NCBI GenBank assembly: GCA_035079385.1
Contig: JAVHKY010000005.1
Span: 1,054,001 to 1,118,000 of the forward strand
Direction of reading: 5' to 3'
DNA: 64,000 bases
DNA from: Aspidiotus rigidus
Lineage: Eukaryota > Arthropoda > Insecta > Hemiptera > Diaspididae
The position numbers and the translations under genes were made by a program. Positions 43,454-55,910 of this stretch are shown here, in pieces. The notes under the pieces are model-generated. The model was not told where the DNA came from. It ran no database searches and was given only the letters and a program-made list of their open reading frames with translations. How positions within the stretch are numbered: the first letter of the stretch is position 1; every line of letters begins with the position of its first letter.

Positions 43454-43609
43454 ATGTCGAGATTGGAGGATCCGTTTCCGCAGATTAAATATGCAGATAC
43501 GTCCATTCCATTTTCGTATTTTGAACGGCAGATATTATCGAATCAAAAAACAGAACGCGAACGCAAGTCCCGCAGAGGCATTCGGGCATATCATTTTGAA
43601 ATGATTTAA
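43454..43609 (+). CDS. Hypothetical 51-residue protein
   Basis: Short open frame from ATG 43454 to TAA, translating as MSRLEDPFPQIKYADTSIPF and continuing with a basic stretch (ERERKSRRG) to FEMI. I do not recognise it. Amino-acid usage is balanced and not repeat-like, and it lies in the divergent interval between the SET gene and TAF12. It could be a real micropeptide, an upstream exon, or chance. No splice donor was needed to define it. Confidence 0.25.
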   Translation: MSRLEDPFPQIKYADTSIPFSYFERQILSNQKTERERKSRRGIRAYHFEMI

Positions 43610-43952
43610 TGAATTCCAGACAAGTTTGTTGTTCAAGTTAATTATACCTAATCTCTGTGTTCAATAATACCTGATGATGATATTTTGTTTTATACCGGCG
43701 GTTACTTTGAGTTTGAGTTGTACCTCAAGTATTTCTCGTCATTATTAATTGTCAGTAGGCAATTCGAAAGCTTACACATTTTGCGCATTCTTCAACAACG
43801 TTGTATTATTTCTTATCAGTTCATATTTATAAATTATCAATGTTGTTCCATTCTTGTCGTAGTTTAAAAATGAAGCAATTGATATTTTTTTAAGAAAACG
43901 GCTGTAGATCTGAATTCGGGAACAATACTTTTATCATAGTTTTCATTGCATC

Positions 43953-44826
43953 ATGAATAATTTAAATGATTTACCCGCGTTTCAAATTGTGGACACATCA
44001 GTGGTGGAAGAATCAAATCCTGTACCTCAATCGGAGCCGACGAGTATTTCAGAGACGACTGTCTTACCAACACCTTCGACGGTAATTTCGCGCAAAACTG
44101 ATGTTTTTTTGTTATGAAATTATTAAAATAGCCTCTGATCCATTGATTGATAGGTTGAATCCGTGACAACACCTACTTCGAGTACAGTTTCAACTAGTAG
44201 TTCTAGTCCTCTTCTAACTAATATCACGAATTCGTCTTCGACAAGTTCGACTCCAACAACATCGTTCAACCAAAGTCACTCAGCTCAAGCGTCGAGCAGT
44301 CACACTCCCAAAAGTTCCCAAGCAAGTGCTGGTAATTCATCAGCAAATACAAATCACGAACAGGTAAAGCGTATAATCTCAAACATAAGGATTACGTCAA
44401 CTTGCGAGTAAATCTTCAATTACGAATTTCAGATCCTAACAAAAACACGCCTTCAAGATTTAGTCAAAGAAATTGATCCTTGCGAGCAACTGGACGAAGA
44501 AGTGGAAGAGCTATTGCTGGAAATGGTGGACGATTTCGTTAACAGTACTGTAAATACGGCTTGTGTGTTTGCGAAACACAGAAATGCTACTGCCGTCGAA
44601 GTGAAGGATGTTCAACTATATTTAGGTAAATCGTATTGTAAAGAAGCTCGAACCATGACTTGTGAAAATGAAATCTAATTATTTATTCTATACTTCAGAA
44701 AAAATGTATAATATGTGGATCCCTGGTTTCGGTACAGAAGAGGTGAAACCATACAAAAAACCTCCTATGACAGAGGCTCATAAACAGCGACTTGCTTTAA
44801 TTAGGAAATCTCTGAGAAAATACTAG
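43953..44826 (+). CDS. Taf12: TFIID/SAGA subunit TAF12
   Basis: Histone-fold subunit that pairs with TAF4 in TFIID (and with ADA1 in SAGA) in the nucleus. Four exons: 43953-44081, 44154-44363, 44433-44625, 44699-44826; phases agree, 219 residues, ending TAG. Exons 1-2 encode a low-complexity Ser/Thr-rich N-terminus (STVSTSSSSPLLTNITNSSS). Exons 3-4 encode the histone fold: LTKTRLQDLVKEIDPCEQL, EEVEELLLEMVDDFV, FAKHRNATAVEVKDVQLYL, then the conserved tail MWIPGFGTEEVKPYKK and HKQRLALIRKSLRKY. Length matches family members with a short N-terminus. Introns are 69-73 bases. Start chosen as the only ATG in frame with exon 2; the 828-base gap to the SET gene likely holds both promoters. Confidence 0.95.
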
Positions 44827-46849
44827 AGTTGACAATCTCTTGATCACTCGTCGTAAGTATCTTGGGCTCTTCCTGATTTAAAAATCAGGTCTTTGTTCTG
44901 AGTATTAATGTGAAAATAATTACTCGTTGATTCTGATATATTCCCTTACGTTCCGATAGTTTTTCTCTAATAGACTGGCCTAGAAAGGGGGAGGAGATAA
45001 ATAGGAAACAATGACTTGCGAATCGAGAAGTTTTGTTCGATAAAAAACTCACAATTAATCTGTAGCTCTGTACATCGATTTATTTTCATTCCACGACTTT
45101 CATTTCACTTTCCTTTTACGAATCGATTGATTTTGTACAAATTTTAGCTGCATAATTCTTTGCCGGATACGAAGGTGATAAAACTGCATACTCATACATT
45201 TAGATATTTATATTACAAGCTGTAATGTAAGGTCGCACTCCCAAATAGGCAAATAGTCGTAATATGTGTTCGGAGATGAATCATTGGGTTCATAAATGTG
45301 CGGCACATTGCGTATCCCGTTGTGAACTTGGTAATCGTCCTTTCCTTACATAAACACTGCATTGGCAAGTTCAGGAGGAAGCACGATGTAATAAACACCG
45401 ACTCTCATTTCACACTTGCCCGTTTGACATGTATCTAAACCTTTATCTATTTTTAACGTTTCATTCGATGGCAAGTATCGATATCCAGTGAACAAATCTG
45501 TCAGGTATTTCGTTTTATTTTGTCTTTTATTGTTATAATTATCATTAATATGGACGAAGCTTTTGTTTTGTTTCATCCTGAGAACAATGATTTTTTTAGT
45601 TATCAAATTATTATTATTATTATTACCATTAATTTTTTCCCCCTTATTTTCTTCAGGAATTGATTGTTTGTTTGAACGAAACAATTTCATCAGAAGATCG
45701 TCCATTAGAATTATGGTATGGCCATTTCACGGTGTTATTCTACTGATCGGCCTTGCGACCTTCTAATGGTGCCAAAGAAGAGTTTTTCTGTGACTGGTGT
45801 GGAACAGTTTTTCTAATGAAATGCAAGTGTCTCTGTACCCTCCTTCAGTATTCTGTAGAAAGTTCTCAGCAAATGTTATTTTTTATTCAAACTGCGAACT
45901 TGTTGATAGATTTCCAGGAGTTGTTTTACCTCAATAAAGAATGAATATTTTTTTATTCTAACAATTTGATCATTTACTCGTGTTGTTTTAATTGTGAATA
46001 TAATCTGGTAGCAAACTGTATCGGCTGATCTTGGCCTTTGTAGCCTCAACATCTACGTCTCTTATTGTATACCGTCCTATTCTTGCGAACAGAGTACATG
46101 AATTGAATGAGACATTATGAATTCGCATTCGACGTACGTTCGATGTAAAACTTGAAAGATTTGGTTATCAGAAAAAAATGTTAACAGTTTTTTCACGTAG
46201 ATTTCCCTATATCGTAAAATGGTGTTCATAAAACTGCTGAAAACGTATTAGAAGTAAATTCTTGATATCGCATTCATCTTCAAAGTAGAAAAGATTAGAA
46301 CGATTTTTTGTTTTGAAGGGGGAAAGAGTTGGAAAAGAAAAGGCAACTCTAGAGAATATCTCTCTAGAATAGCCCATTTTCAGATTAAAAGTTTTAACAT
46401 AAAACTATTATAATTTACATAGATTTTCTCATTTTTGGGTGAGGATATTTTACCGAATTTTAAATTAAAAGGTAGATGGAAGCATTACCCACTCTTTATT
46501 CAACACTCATTTTAATAAAATTCCAATTTTGGTTCAAGATTTTCATACTCATTAAAGGAAAAAAGGTTTCATTAATTGTAAGTCTCTTAGGCTTATTAAA
46601 CCATCAAGTATAGAAGCAGCTGACAAAAAATTATGACGTGAAGTTTACGCACATAAATTTTTACTAATGGGGTTCACAACTCGAGACCTCTTTCGCAAAG
46701 AAGAATCGCAGAATTGTTCCAGTACTGAAGTTTGTTGTTTGCTGAACAAGAACTACGGAGCAGAGCACGAACTCTAAAATGCAGAACCGGTACACAGATT
46801 CATTCAATGAGATAGTCGTAAAAGAAATATTTGATAATATTCGCTAGAG
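44827..46849. other. TAF12 3' flank and unassigned DNA
   Basis: Begins with the likely 3' UTR of TAF12. A minus-strand frame at 45346-45705 includes TCQTGKCEMRVGVYYIVLPP and another segment near 46005-46130 reads RIGRYTIRDVDVEATKAKIS on the minus strand; both look more coding-like than background, but I found no splice link or family for either. Poly-purine runs occur near 45610. Confidence 0.3.
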
Positions 46850-47249
46850 CAGGCTTGCTCAACCTGCGGGCCGCATGTGGCCCGCGAAGCACTGTCGTGC
46901 GGCCCGCGAAAGAATTTCAGAAAACCCAAAAAGTAGTAGAAACCTTACGATTTCATGACACGATTTGATTTCATAATACAAGTAGGATACAAAGATTTCT
47001 TTTCAATGCATGCAAACATACATTTAAAAAAAATAGAAAATAAATAATGCTGAAAAAATAGGAAAGTAATCTAATCAATGTGATGGCTGTCTTTGTTTTT
47101 CAGCTGCGAGATCAGGAATATTTCCCCTTTAATTACCGTTCTACATTACAATAAAATCGTTATTAAATATAGGTAAACGATTTGCGGCCCGCGGAAATTT
47201 CGGGAGACACAGGTGCGGCCCGCGAGTCGTAAAAGGTTGAGCAGGCCTG
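46850..47249. mobile_element. 400-bp hAT MITE with perfect 8-bp TSD
   Basis: Begins CAGGCTTGCTCAACCTGCGG and ends AGGTTGAGCAGGCCTG, inverse apart from one position. CGCTAGAG lies at 46842-46849 and 47250-47257. GGCCCGCG motifs recur three to four times in each half. No coding content. The exact target duplication suggests a fairly recent insertion. Confidence 0.92.
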
Positions 47250-47720
47250 CGCTAGAGCTTCATGACATTAATCATCGCGTCCTGCTTCCCTGTCCATGCA
47301 AATAACACTTAAACAAATATATTCAACAATTTATGACTGAAACTTCTGTGAATATTAGAGAGTTAATGTCACGTTTTTATGTAATATGAATACAACAAAA
47401 ACAAGGTATCGTTTAGATACATAAAAAAACAAAAAAAAAACTTGGTATGTAATCTAGATATTAATGTCAAGAATATTAAAATTGAACATGTTAGATGATG
47501 AAAGAAGTCCCCAGTATCTTTGATAATAAATATTGAAATCACGATATAAGTTCGGATAACGTATTTAAGCTGGGTTTGGAAGACCAAAATCAGCACTGAA
47601 ACAAAGCACAAGAACGTGAAAACGATTAATAAGAATGGTAAATTTGGGATCTTGAATTGTCATGTTTTGAATGGTCAGGGTAGCTCTTCAGAGTGTTCGC
47701 ATCAGAACCCCCTGAATTGT

Positions 47721-47857
47721 GCTAAAAGCATACATGACGAACTAAGAACGGTCTTTAACACAGGTCTTATGGGGGAACGAACGGCTATCCGTTTGTTCCT
47801 ATGGAAAATTAAACGGCGTTTTTGCCCCGTTCTTTAGTTCGTCATGTTTGGCTAAAA
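47721..47857. repeat. Hairpin with 30-nt arms
   Basis: GCTAAAAGCATACATGACGA and ACTAAGAACGG on the left pair with CCGTTCTTTAGT and TCGTCATGTTTGGCTAAAA on the right; the centre has a second small inverted pair (GGGAACGAACGG/CCGTTTGTTCC). A compact palindromic element. Confidence 0.55.
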
Positions 47858-48001
47858 GTGAGTATCTATCGACGAAAGTATTTTTCGGAAAAATCCTTCA
47901 TAGCGGTTAATCGATCATCTAAGCTCACGGCAGTTACGACAGAAACTGGTATTCACTTTTTCCTAGTTCTGATGACTATTATTATAAATTTTCTAACTTA
48001 C

Positions 48002-50429
48002 CTACTCAACAATCTGCGGTTTAAAATCAGGCTTAATGACGTCAGCGAGAGATTTCGCGTACAAATCTAATCTTTGTGTCATCTGAAATGATTTATATCC
48101 GATTAATTTCAAGCTGTAATTCACTTCATGAAAAGAACATAGAATGTAGATTGTAGATAAATCCACAAATAAAATAGTAGACTTGATGCACACGCAGGAA
48201 TAATACGAAGCGATAGGAAACGAGTAATTGAACGATTCGTTTAAACAAAATCGAAACTCTGAGCATGGATACTAACCGGGAATGTCCACTTATCTCTCAC
48301 TTGGCGACATAAATTCAAATCGATCTCAACGATGAGCAAACCGTCATTCAATCTGGATAAGGTCTGAAATTTTTAGAAAAAAATGAATAAATAAATAAAA
48401 TGAAATGACGTAAACAACGTACTTTAAGAATATTGACATTAAATATTCTTGTGGCAACGCTCATTCGAGAAGGCGAGAATAATTCCATTCTGAGGGAAAA
48501 TATTGAAAATACGATCAGCATAAGATCTACTTGTCTCTCTTTCCCATTATTATATTAAGTTGCAAAGAGAAATATTTGCCAACAGTTTAATATTCCAATC
48601 AAAAGGCTTATTATGGCGAAAACGGTCACTATTTAGAATTTTTTAATCCAGCCTAGTACGCGTGTGGTTGCGGGCGTATATATCCGAAGTAGCTTAAACC
48701 AATGAGGGTGTAAGTCTTACCCGTGTTTGTGATCCGTCAGGAGCGGCAACGTAACTAGATCCGTAGAAATGACCGAAATCACGATGTGGAGGTTTTCCAT
48801 CTCCGGATGTGAATTCGTTCGGAAATACTTCAGTGCCGACACGATTAATAGCACAAGTAAAATATCCGTTCGCAATGGCAGCATTTCTAGCCTCGATGCG
48901 CCATAATGGCTCACTACAAACAACAAAATTATGACATAATTAAAACTCAAGTTTTATCCGAAAGGTTTTCTAGAAAGAACTTCATTTTAACGAATAATAA
49001 AATGTATGCGAGGTATTTTTCTTCTCTGAATTCCAAAGATAAGAGGAAAATATCTGCAACAAAACTTTCGTCTCTCTCTGCAAAAATTTCCATACTTTCA
49101 TCCATTTGTAATTTAATGATTGATTATAAGAGTCCACAAATCAGAATGATACAAGATACAATATCCTCTCACCTAAGACCGGTAACCGTAGCAGAAGGAT
49201 TGTACACAATTTCCGCGCCATTCAATCCAAACATGAGCCAGTTTAGCGGATGATGTCGACCATAACAAATGTTTACTGCGACATTTCCAAACTCTGTCTG
49301 CAAACCAACAAATTGCCAGAGAATGTTTAAACTTATCTGAACTATCATGGAAGTAACTGCATTTTTTCTTCATTCGTAGTTTCACAATACTTTTTAATGA
49401 ATTTTTTAGAATGTTGCACAATACTATTGGATATTGCCGTAATTCTTACCTTAAAGACAGGGTGTCCTGAATTTCCCTCCATATAATACGTAGATTCATT
49501 GAAATCGCCGACTCTTGGAATGTGGTTTTTTCTATGTTTTCCTAAGACTTTTCCATGATTATCGATAACAACTGCCGTATTCCAAATAATATCATTCTTT
49601 GTTTCCTCGCGTTCCAAAATTGGCGATATGACAACGATGTTGAGCTCCTTACATAACTGCAAATCGTATAGACTTTTATAATTGGTTCAGCACGATCGAG
49701 TTGCGAGGATATATTTCTATCTCTGACTTTTTGCAAAAATGTGGTTGTCGGTCCTGTTTCGGCTGACTCAGCGAATTCACACCATGGGCGTTTCTCGCGA
49801 GTACAAAACGCAAATGGCATGGCTATAATTTGATAGACAACACGACGAATACAATCAACACGAATCAGATATTCGAGAAGGTTGGCTAGTTCCTGAATTT
49901 TCACTCACTCCACGCTTCTTGTAACCCGATTATGTTGGTATTCATTTTGGCTGCCGTTCGAATAATTTGTTCTATACGTTGATGTAAAGCAGACCTCTGC
50001 TTGGCAAGGCTCTCCGTGGTCGGTAGAACTATTTTATTCTGAATGAGACCGACTCGCACAATTCTACGAATTGAAAGCGGAGACGAAGTAGCCTACGTAG
50101 TTATAAATTTATCGTGGTAGAAACGATGAAACAAAAAATACCTCGGTTTTCTTAGTTCTTCGATTTCTCCATCTATTTTACAAGCTTCGATTTGAAAGGA
50201 ATTATCCAATCCGTAATTCTTCAACTCTATCGGTACTGGTAAATCTCTGTGTCAGCATTAATTGTATTTGTTATTAGTGGAAGAATAAGACTACGTAAAT
50301 GAATAACGAAACTTACGTTACATTTCGACCATTCAGGATGGCAGTCACTTGATTGTAAACTGTTTCCGGCAAATAGTGTTTTAATACCTCATCTACACTG
50401 GGAATGATTTCCTCTTGCATCGATGCCAT
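48002..50429 (-). CDS. pyd3: Beta-ureidopropionase
   Basis: Cytosolic nitrilase-superfamily enzyme of the last step in pyrimidine catabolism: N-carbamoyl-beta-alanine to beta-alanine, CO2 and ammonia. Nine exons on the minus strand: 50429-50317, 50246-50142, 50063-49909, 49822-49728, 49656-49450, 49297-49173, 48913-48721, 48363-48277, 48082-48002; all phases agree, 386 residues, the normal length. The catalytic triad is complete: Glu122 (GLQEAW), Lys199 ([15 protein letters not shown]), Cys236 ([10 protein letters not shown]), with the same 77- and 37-residue spacing as in the human enzyme. The last exon begins [12 protein letters not shown], as in homologues. Exon 1 uses the GTAAGT donor at 50316; a nearer GT five bases earlier would break the frame. 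Tail to head with survivin (486 bases apart), same strand. Symbol follows the fly gene. Confidence 0.96.
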
Positions 50430-50914
50430 CTTGAGTAGAGAATATCTTCAAGCAATTGACCCGACTTCGGCACAAAATGATTAAAAAAAAGAAACCGCTA
50501 AAAATGATTAGTATGTTTTATTTTAGTATTCCAGAATATATTTGATAACGGTACTTCTCATCTATTTACAAATTAATGTTATGTTATCATGAAGCACAGA
50601 TAGCGCACAAATACAGAAACACACTGATTTGATTACGCGCAGTTCAGTTAGCGAAATCATTTTCCCAGACTTCATGTTCATATTCATCGCGACCTTCACA
50701 AGTCTTAACTCGTGACGTCTCTTTTCTTATTACTACAATCTTACATTCAATCATTCATACAGTTTTCTAAATAACAACCCTAAATTGCTTGACAATGGAA
50801 TCTTTTGTATCATAATTAGAGCTAATTTAACTTTAAACACCGGTGATTCTCTTCAAAGTTATTGATTGTTGAAAATATAAATAAAAAAAAACTTTAGAAA
50901 AGAGTGTTTTCTGT

Positions 50915-52181
50915 TCAAAATCTTTTTCTCTTCTCTGTTGTTTTCAATTTCTTAACCATTCGTTCTTGCAACTCGAGTAATTTCTTTTTCCGATCTTGCA
51001 AAGCCTCGCCCTGTGGGTAAAAAAAATGGATGAAAAATCAATGAGAATAAACGTTTCTCAATAGACACTTCAATTTGACTCAAAATTTTCAACCCAGTTA
51101 CTTTAATTTTTCTCTTAATTAATATAGAAGAGAACTTACAGCTAGATTCAGAAGCATTTGCTCCACTAATTCGACGAATTCCAAAGCAGTAAAATCCTTC
51201 TCCTCGGACTTACCCAACAAGACATATGGACATTGAGGAGCATGGCGTTTGTGTTCTTCACTACGGAAAGAATAATAAAAGTCATTACATTAGAAATCGG
51301 TGTGGAAGCAAATTGACCGCTTCAGAGCATGTTACTCACAATGGATCGTCCTGTTGTTCCCATCCGTCTAACGTCTTCAAACAGACGAAGCATTTTGCAG
51401 AGTCTGTTTCATTCTTCTGTAGATAGAAACCAGCTTGAGCCATCTGCAAGCCGATTTCAAGAAATATTTATCAATATATCATCGAGTTCCAAGATACTCC
51501 AAAACAGAGGATTATTTATTCCTTGTTTTCTGCAGACGAGTTATTTAAAAAAATGTTAATTCAAGGTAAATTTATGAATAACGTTTCATGTTATCGAATC
51601 CATCTTCACATATCATCTACATTTAAATTAGGTCCTCTACCGTGAGGATATACAGTCAAAATTACACAAAATATGGCCATTCACAAGATTTTCGAAGGAT
51701 ATTTTTCATGGTTTTTCATTTCTTAATCAGGATAATTCAAGTCTTCAAGTCGTTATGAAGCTAGATTTCAAACGTAGGAGGTGAAAGAGTACGCTTTACT
51801 GAGATATAATTTTCCCACGGGTTTAAATCTTTAGGCATGATCATTTTCCCAGTCTAGATGTTCACACTATCACTAATGAACTAGAGAGTTATCAAGATAC
51901 AAGTATCAAACAATATCTTTTCTCAAACGTAGAAAATACGAAAGGTAGACGTACGAAAAAGAAATAAAACGTATCATTCTTAGTACTGGAAGTACAACAG
52001 TAATTTCGAATTGAGATGTACAACGGAATATTTCCGTTAATTGGAATCTTAGATGAGCGTGTTTTAATATTACCTTTTCCTCCGTACAACGAGCTGATTT
52101 GTCGTTCTTATAGATCCAATTCCCAAAACTCTGCAGTCTCTTTTCATACAGGAACATTGCTTTGGGTTCAAAGTCGTTCAT
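50915..52181 (-). CDS. Survivin (BIRC5/Deterin-type BIR protein)
   Basis: Single-BIR protein of the chromosomal passenger complex, which targets Aurora B to centromeres and is needed for chromosome alignment and cytokinesis. Four exons on the minus strand: 52181-52074, 51443-51340, 51260-51140, 51010-50915; phases agree, 142 residues, identical in length to human survivin. The BIR starts LYEKRLQSFGNW...CTEEK / MAQAGF and has the exact zinc pattern C-x2-C-x16-H-x6-C (CFVC...DDPFEEHKRHAPQC). The C-terminus is a long charged helix (EALQDRKKKLLELQERMVKK), as expected for the helix that bundles with INCENP and borealin. Intron 1 is 630 bases, the others under 130. The gene diverges from separase with 0.68 kb between start codons. 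Confidence 0.95.
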
Positions 52182-52863
52182 TGCAATTGATTTTCTGAAT
52201 TTGAACCGAATTAAAAACAAAAAGAATGAAATTACCCAGAAAATCAATTAATCATTCTCACTCGCATTACTCACTTTACTCACTTGGAAAATGTTGCTAG
52301 AACGATTATTTTTACAGCCACAGAGGTTAGACCAATACAAAAAGACCTGAGAATGACCCACAAAATACTTGGTTATGATTCTTATTCTTATGTCTTTTCT
52401 ACAACTAATTAATCAATTACTTCAACCTGGGCTACATCCCCTGTCATGAAAGCTGTCTGTTGATTGCAGTTTAAAACTTTACTTGAAAGCGGTTTCATAA
52501 AAATCGACTTTCGGCGGGACTTATCAGGAGAGAACTCTTATCAGTGCTATTTTGTTATTGGTTATTCTCATCAGTATCAGGATAAAAATCAGTTGCTATT
52601 GGTCGCGATGTTAACACACTTCGCCCTTCCGAATGCCCAAACGTCATTTTACCGCCAAAATTAGAATTCATTATTATGATGGTGTTGATATATTCGCTGG
52701 ACGTTGATAAAAAAAAATAATGGTGAACTCAATATCGGCGATCTTGGTAAAGTAATAGCATTAAAAAGAAGAAGCCAAAGCAGTACAAAAAATCAATTAA
52801 AGTTGTAGATTGAATCCCATTTCTCCCTCATCACCATTTCTAAGGCGCTATTACTCATTGGAT
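52182..52863. promoter_or_regulatory. Divergent interval between survivin and separase
   Basis: 682 bases separate the two start codons. No transposon, no repeat and no other gene was seen in it. The 5' UTRs and a bidirectional or paired promoter must lie here unless either gene has a far upstream exon. I cannot point to specific factor sites; the assignment rests on gene orientation. Confidence 0.5.
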
Positions 52864-55467
52864 ATGGCTGTTCGCGATAATGGAGATTTATCTACCGAAG
52901 AACTGACTGAAATGATGAACCTACTTGATGTTCACGATGATGATTTAAATAAATTGTTTCGAGAAATCGATCGCCTAAGATTGAGTGATGGGAGTTGTGA
53001 GAATACAGTTTTCTACGCAAGTATAGCACAGTTTCAATTGTTTTGACTCAATTTTGATGCTTTGTGTACAACGTAGTATATTTTTCTCCAGGTTATTGTA
53101 AACTGGCCGCTCAATTATGCCACAAACATGATTTATATTCTAATATGCTGTACTACCTTAGTGAAAGTCACGCGGCAGATTTACGTCATAATTGTTACCG
53201 TTGGCGAGTAATGTTTTCAAATCAGTATGTATTCTTCTATCTTTCGAGTGATTAATATGGGCCTTAATGTAATTTCTTTTTGATTCCCAACTGATCATAG
53301 ATGTTATTCTGGTCTCAAAGACGAATGTACCTCGTTTCAAAGTTCATATGCCAATAGTCATTATGATGGTTTATGTAGTAGATTTAAGGAACTCCCTAAA
53401 GGTAATGATGATTCGATGTTGCACAGCCATAGTTCAGTTCTGTAACTAATAATTACAGTTCCGTTTGTTTTAGAATGGACGTTAGTTCAGATTACCCAAC
53501 AGTTCCATACCGGCGAAGCGTGGGAATTGAGAAAACCCAATACGGTTGTTAATGAGACTGGAATACACATAGTGCGATATAATTGCGGAACGACTGAGTA
53601 AAACATCAAGTACTTTTGGAGTCATTTGAATGTAATTCTTTCTAGAAACGTTCTAGTTATTTTCACAGGACACCTGTTCACGTTTTCATTCCGCCACTGA
53701 CTAATATTTACTCTTCGGAGAATATTTTGGATGTGATATCTAATTCTGTATTGAATCGATCTTCTCATCTAAGAGGAATAGGAAACAAGTTAATAAAAAA
53801 AAGACGGCTTGAAAATTGTGACAAATTGAAAGTGAGTATTTCTATAGATTATAAAAAAATTAGTCTAGGCTTAGTAACTTTTAATTAAAATTACTTTAGG
53901 ATGTTACTCGAGATATAGCGAATATATGGTTGAAAGAATGGCGCTGTTTATTATTGGGCAAAATGTGTGATAAAGAAATGGAGATTGCAATCAGAAAAAC
54001 AATCAATGAGGTTCTCGATACTGAGTAAGTTTAAAATCAAAAATAATTTCTACGCAGGTAATAAAAATACCTACTGTTTTAATTATTCGGTAGATTAATG
54101 ACCCATGTTTTCGTTCGTTTTTATTCAATTATAGAGAGTCAAACGTTGTCGAATACAGTAAATTATTGGTTCACCAAGTTGCAAATGGTTGTGGACTACT
54201 GGAGAAATTCGATATTGAAAATGCTTTGACTCTTCTAATCAAAGATGAAGGACTAAGAGCTCGACTGCTGAAAAAAATATTGGAGTTGCAGAAACGATTT
54301 GAGAAATTGTATTACGCTAAACGATATCCAGTCATCTTTTTAATAGATGAAGTAAAATACTTGAACATTTTTTTCAATTTTTCATCTTAAGTACAGAACA
54401 GCTAATGGCGTAATGTGATCTTCATTTGTAGAAATTGCAATGTATGCCCTGGGAAGAAACTCTCCACTTACGGAATCAAGCCTTCAGTCGTCTTCCTTCC
54501 ATTCATTTTGTACACGCGTTTTATAAAATGCACAAAAATAAAATAGTCGACGGGAATGTGTACGTTGGAGCTCAGGTTACGATCTGATGAAAGGATGATG
54601 AGAGAAAAGAAAAAATTCTTTAAATGAAGATTAATTTTCAGAAGACTTTGTTCTCGTGAAGTAACAGGATATTACTGCATCAATCCCGATCAGACCCTCC
54701 AAAATACCGAAGAACAAATGGTCGCGTTTCTAGAAAAAAGGTTTCCCACATGGCAAGGTTCAGTTGGTGCTATTAGGACGAAAGAGGAAATCACGGATGC
54801 AGTTACCAAATACGATATTTTTCTGTAAGTTTTCCTGTTTCTTAGACCATCTCAGAAAATGAGATTTGAATATCAGCTATCTTTCGACTGTTGTAGTTAC
54901 TGTGGGCATGGGAGTGGCAGTCAATATGTGAAAAGTTCGCAATTAATCACGCTGAAGGCGAAAGCAATACCCCTTTTATTTGGATGTGGAAGTGTCGAGT
55001 ATAAAGATCACGGTGGACGAGTACCATTTACGTCGCACGCGAACTTCTACCTAATTTCGGGAAGGTAACGTTGTGTTTACTTCTTGAGACGAAGAATGTC
55101 CTTGTTAAATAATGAAAATATCTCTTAAATGCAGTCCCTGTGTGGTGGGTATGTTATGGTCTGTCACAAGTAAGGATACTGATAAAATGGCTCTGGCGCT
55201 ACTCAACTATTGGCTTCCAGGAAAACCTGTCATAATAGATGGTGATTCTAAATTTTGAGACTTTTTCATGTAAGATAGCGAAAATGTGAGATTTTCATTC
55301 ATTCTTCCGGATGTTCAGGAATGGAAAAATTTGACGAGGGTCAAATACACTCGGCGAGTACAGAACCAGAATTATTGAGGGCCGTAAGATTTTCACGAAG
55401 TGTAGCTGATTATAATTTCAACAGCTGTGCAATGGTTGTACATGGTCTACCTGTGATAATAAAATAA
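52864..55467 (+). CDS. Separase, short insect-type (peptidase C50)
   Basis: Cysteine protease that cleaves the cohesin kleisin at anaphase onset; held inactive by securin. Twelve exons: 52864-52996, 53092-53224, 53301-53401, 53474-53597, 53669-53831, 53900-54024, 54135-54351, 54432-54559, 54642-54824, 54897-55064, 55135-55241, 55319-55467; phases agree, 576 residues. Catalytic His440 is in YCGHGSGSQY and Cys466 in LLFGCGSV; the preceding LIDEKLQCMPWEE...SRLPSIHF block and following VVGMLWSVTSKDTDK block are typical. Exon 8 is taken to end at GT/GTACGT (54559), since the later CAG/GTTACG donor would put exon 9 out of frame. Vertebrate and yeast separases exceed 1,600 residues; fly separase is about this size and works with a separate N-terminal partner (Three rows). 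The first in-frame ATG is used; an upstream exon is possible. Confidence 0.93.
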
Positions 55468-55910
55468 ATGTGTAGATTAAACGTAGTATGGTAGTATTGT
55501 TTTTATGTAAAGGAGTGATGTTATATATTTTTTCCCCCTTGTATTAATCGGAATAAACGTTTTCACATGTGAAAAGATGATTCACAAATCATACTATGTA
55601 AAGCGGTAATTTTGTTCGAGAGAGAAAAAAGAAAAAACTATTAAGTATCGTTAGAATTCAATTCCAACGGGAAACCCTTTTCTTATCTTCATTCATACAA
55701 CAAAATTAAGAATCAAAAATATTTCTGTCATGATGTCACATAATTATTCTAGCTTTAAATCGAGTTATACTACGAGGACAGACAGAAGTTCCGTTTAATA
55801 ACGAGTACAAATATTACGGACCAGAAATGGGATCACAGGAACAACGACATCATGTTTAATACTATTAAGGAGTATAAAATTACTGAATAATTAATAGAAT
55901 TCATCACAGT
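55468..55910. other. Convergent 3' ends, separase and ZAD locus
   Basis: 443 bases between the separase stop and the stop of the zinc-finger gene. AATAAA occurs near 55550 in the plus direction. Both 3' UTRs must share this interval and may overlap. No other feature seen. Confidence 0.45.

Noticed and set aside
45346..45705. Minus-strand ORF with TCQTGKCEMRVGVYYIVLPP
   Set aside because: Looks slightly coding-like but half of it is Asn-rich low complexity, and no family or splice partner was found, so it is mentioned only under the region entry.
54560..54575. Longer separase exon 8 ending at CAG/GTTACG
   Set aside because: It would place exon 9 out of frame with an early stop, while GT/GTACGT keeps the conserved REVTGYYCINP block in frame.
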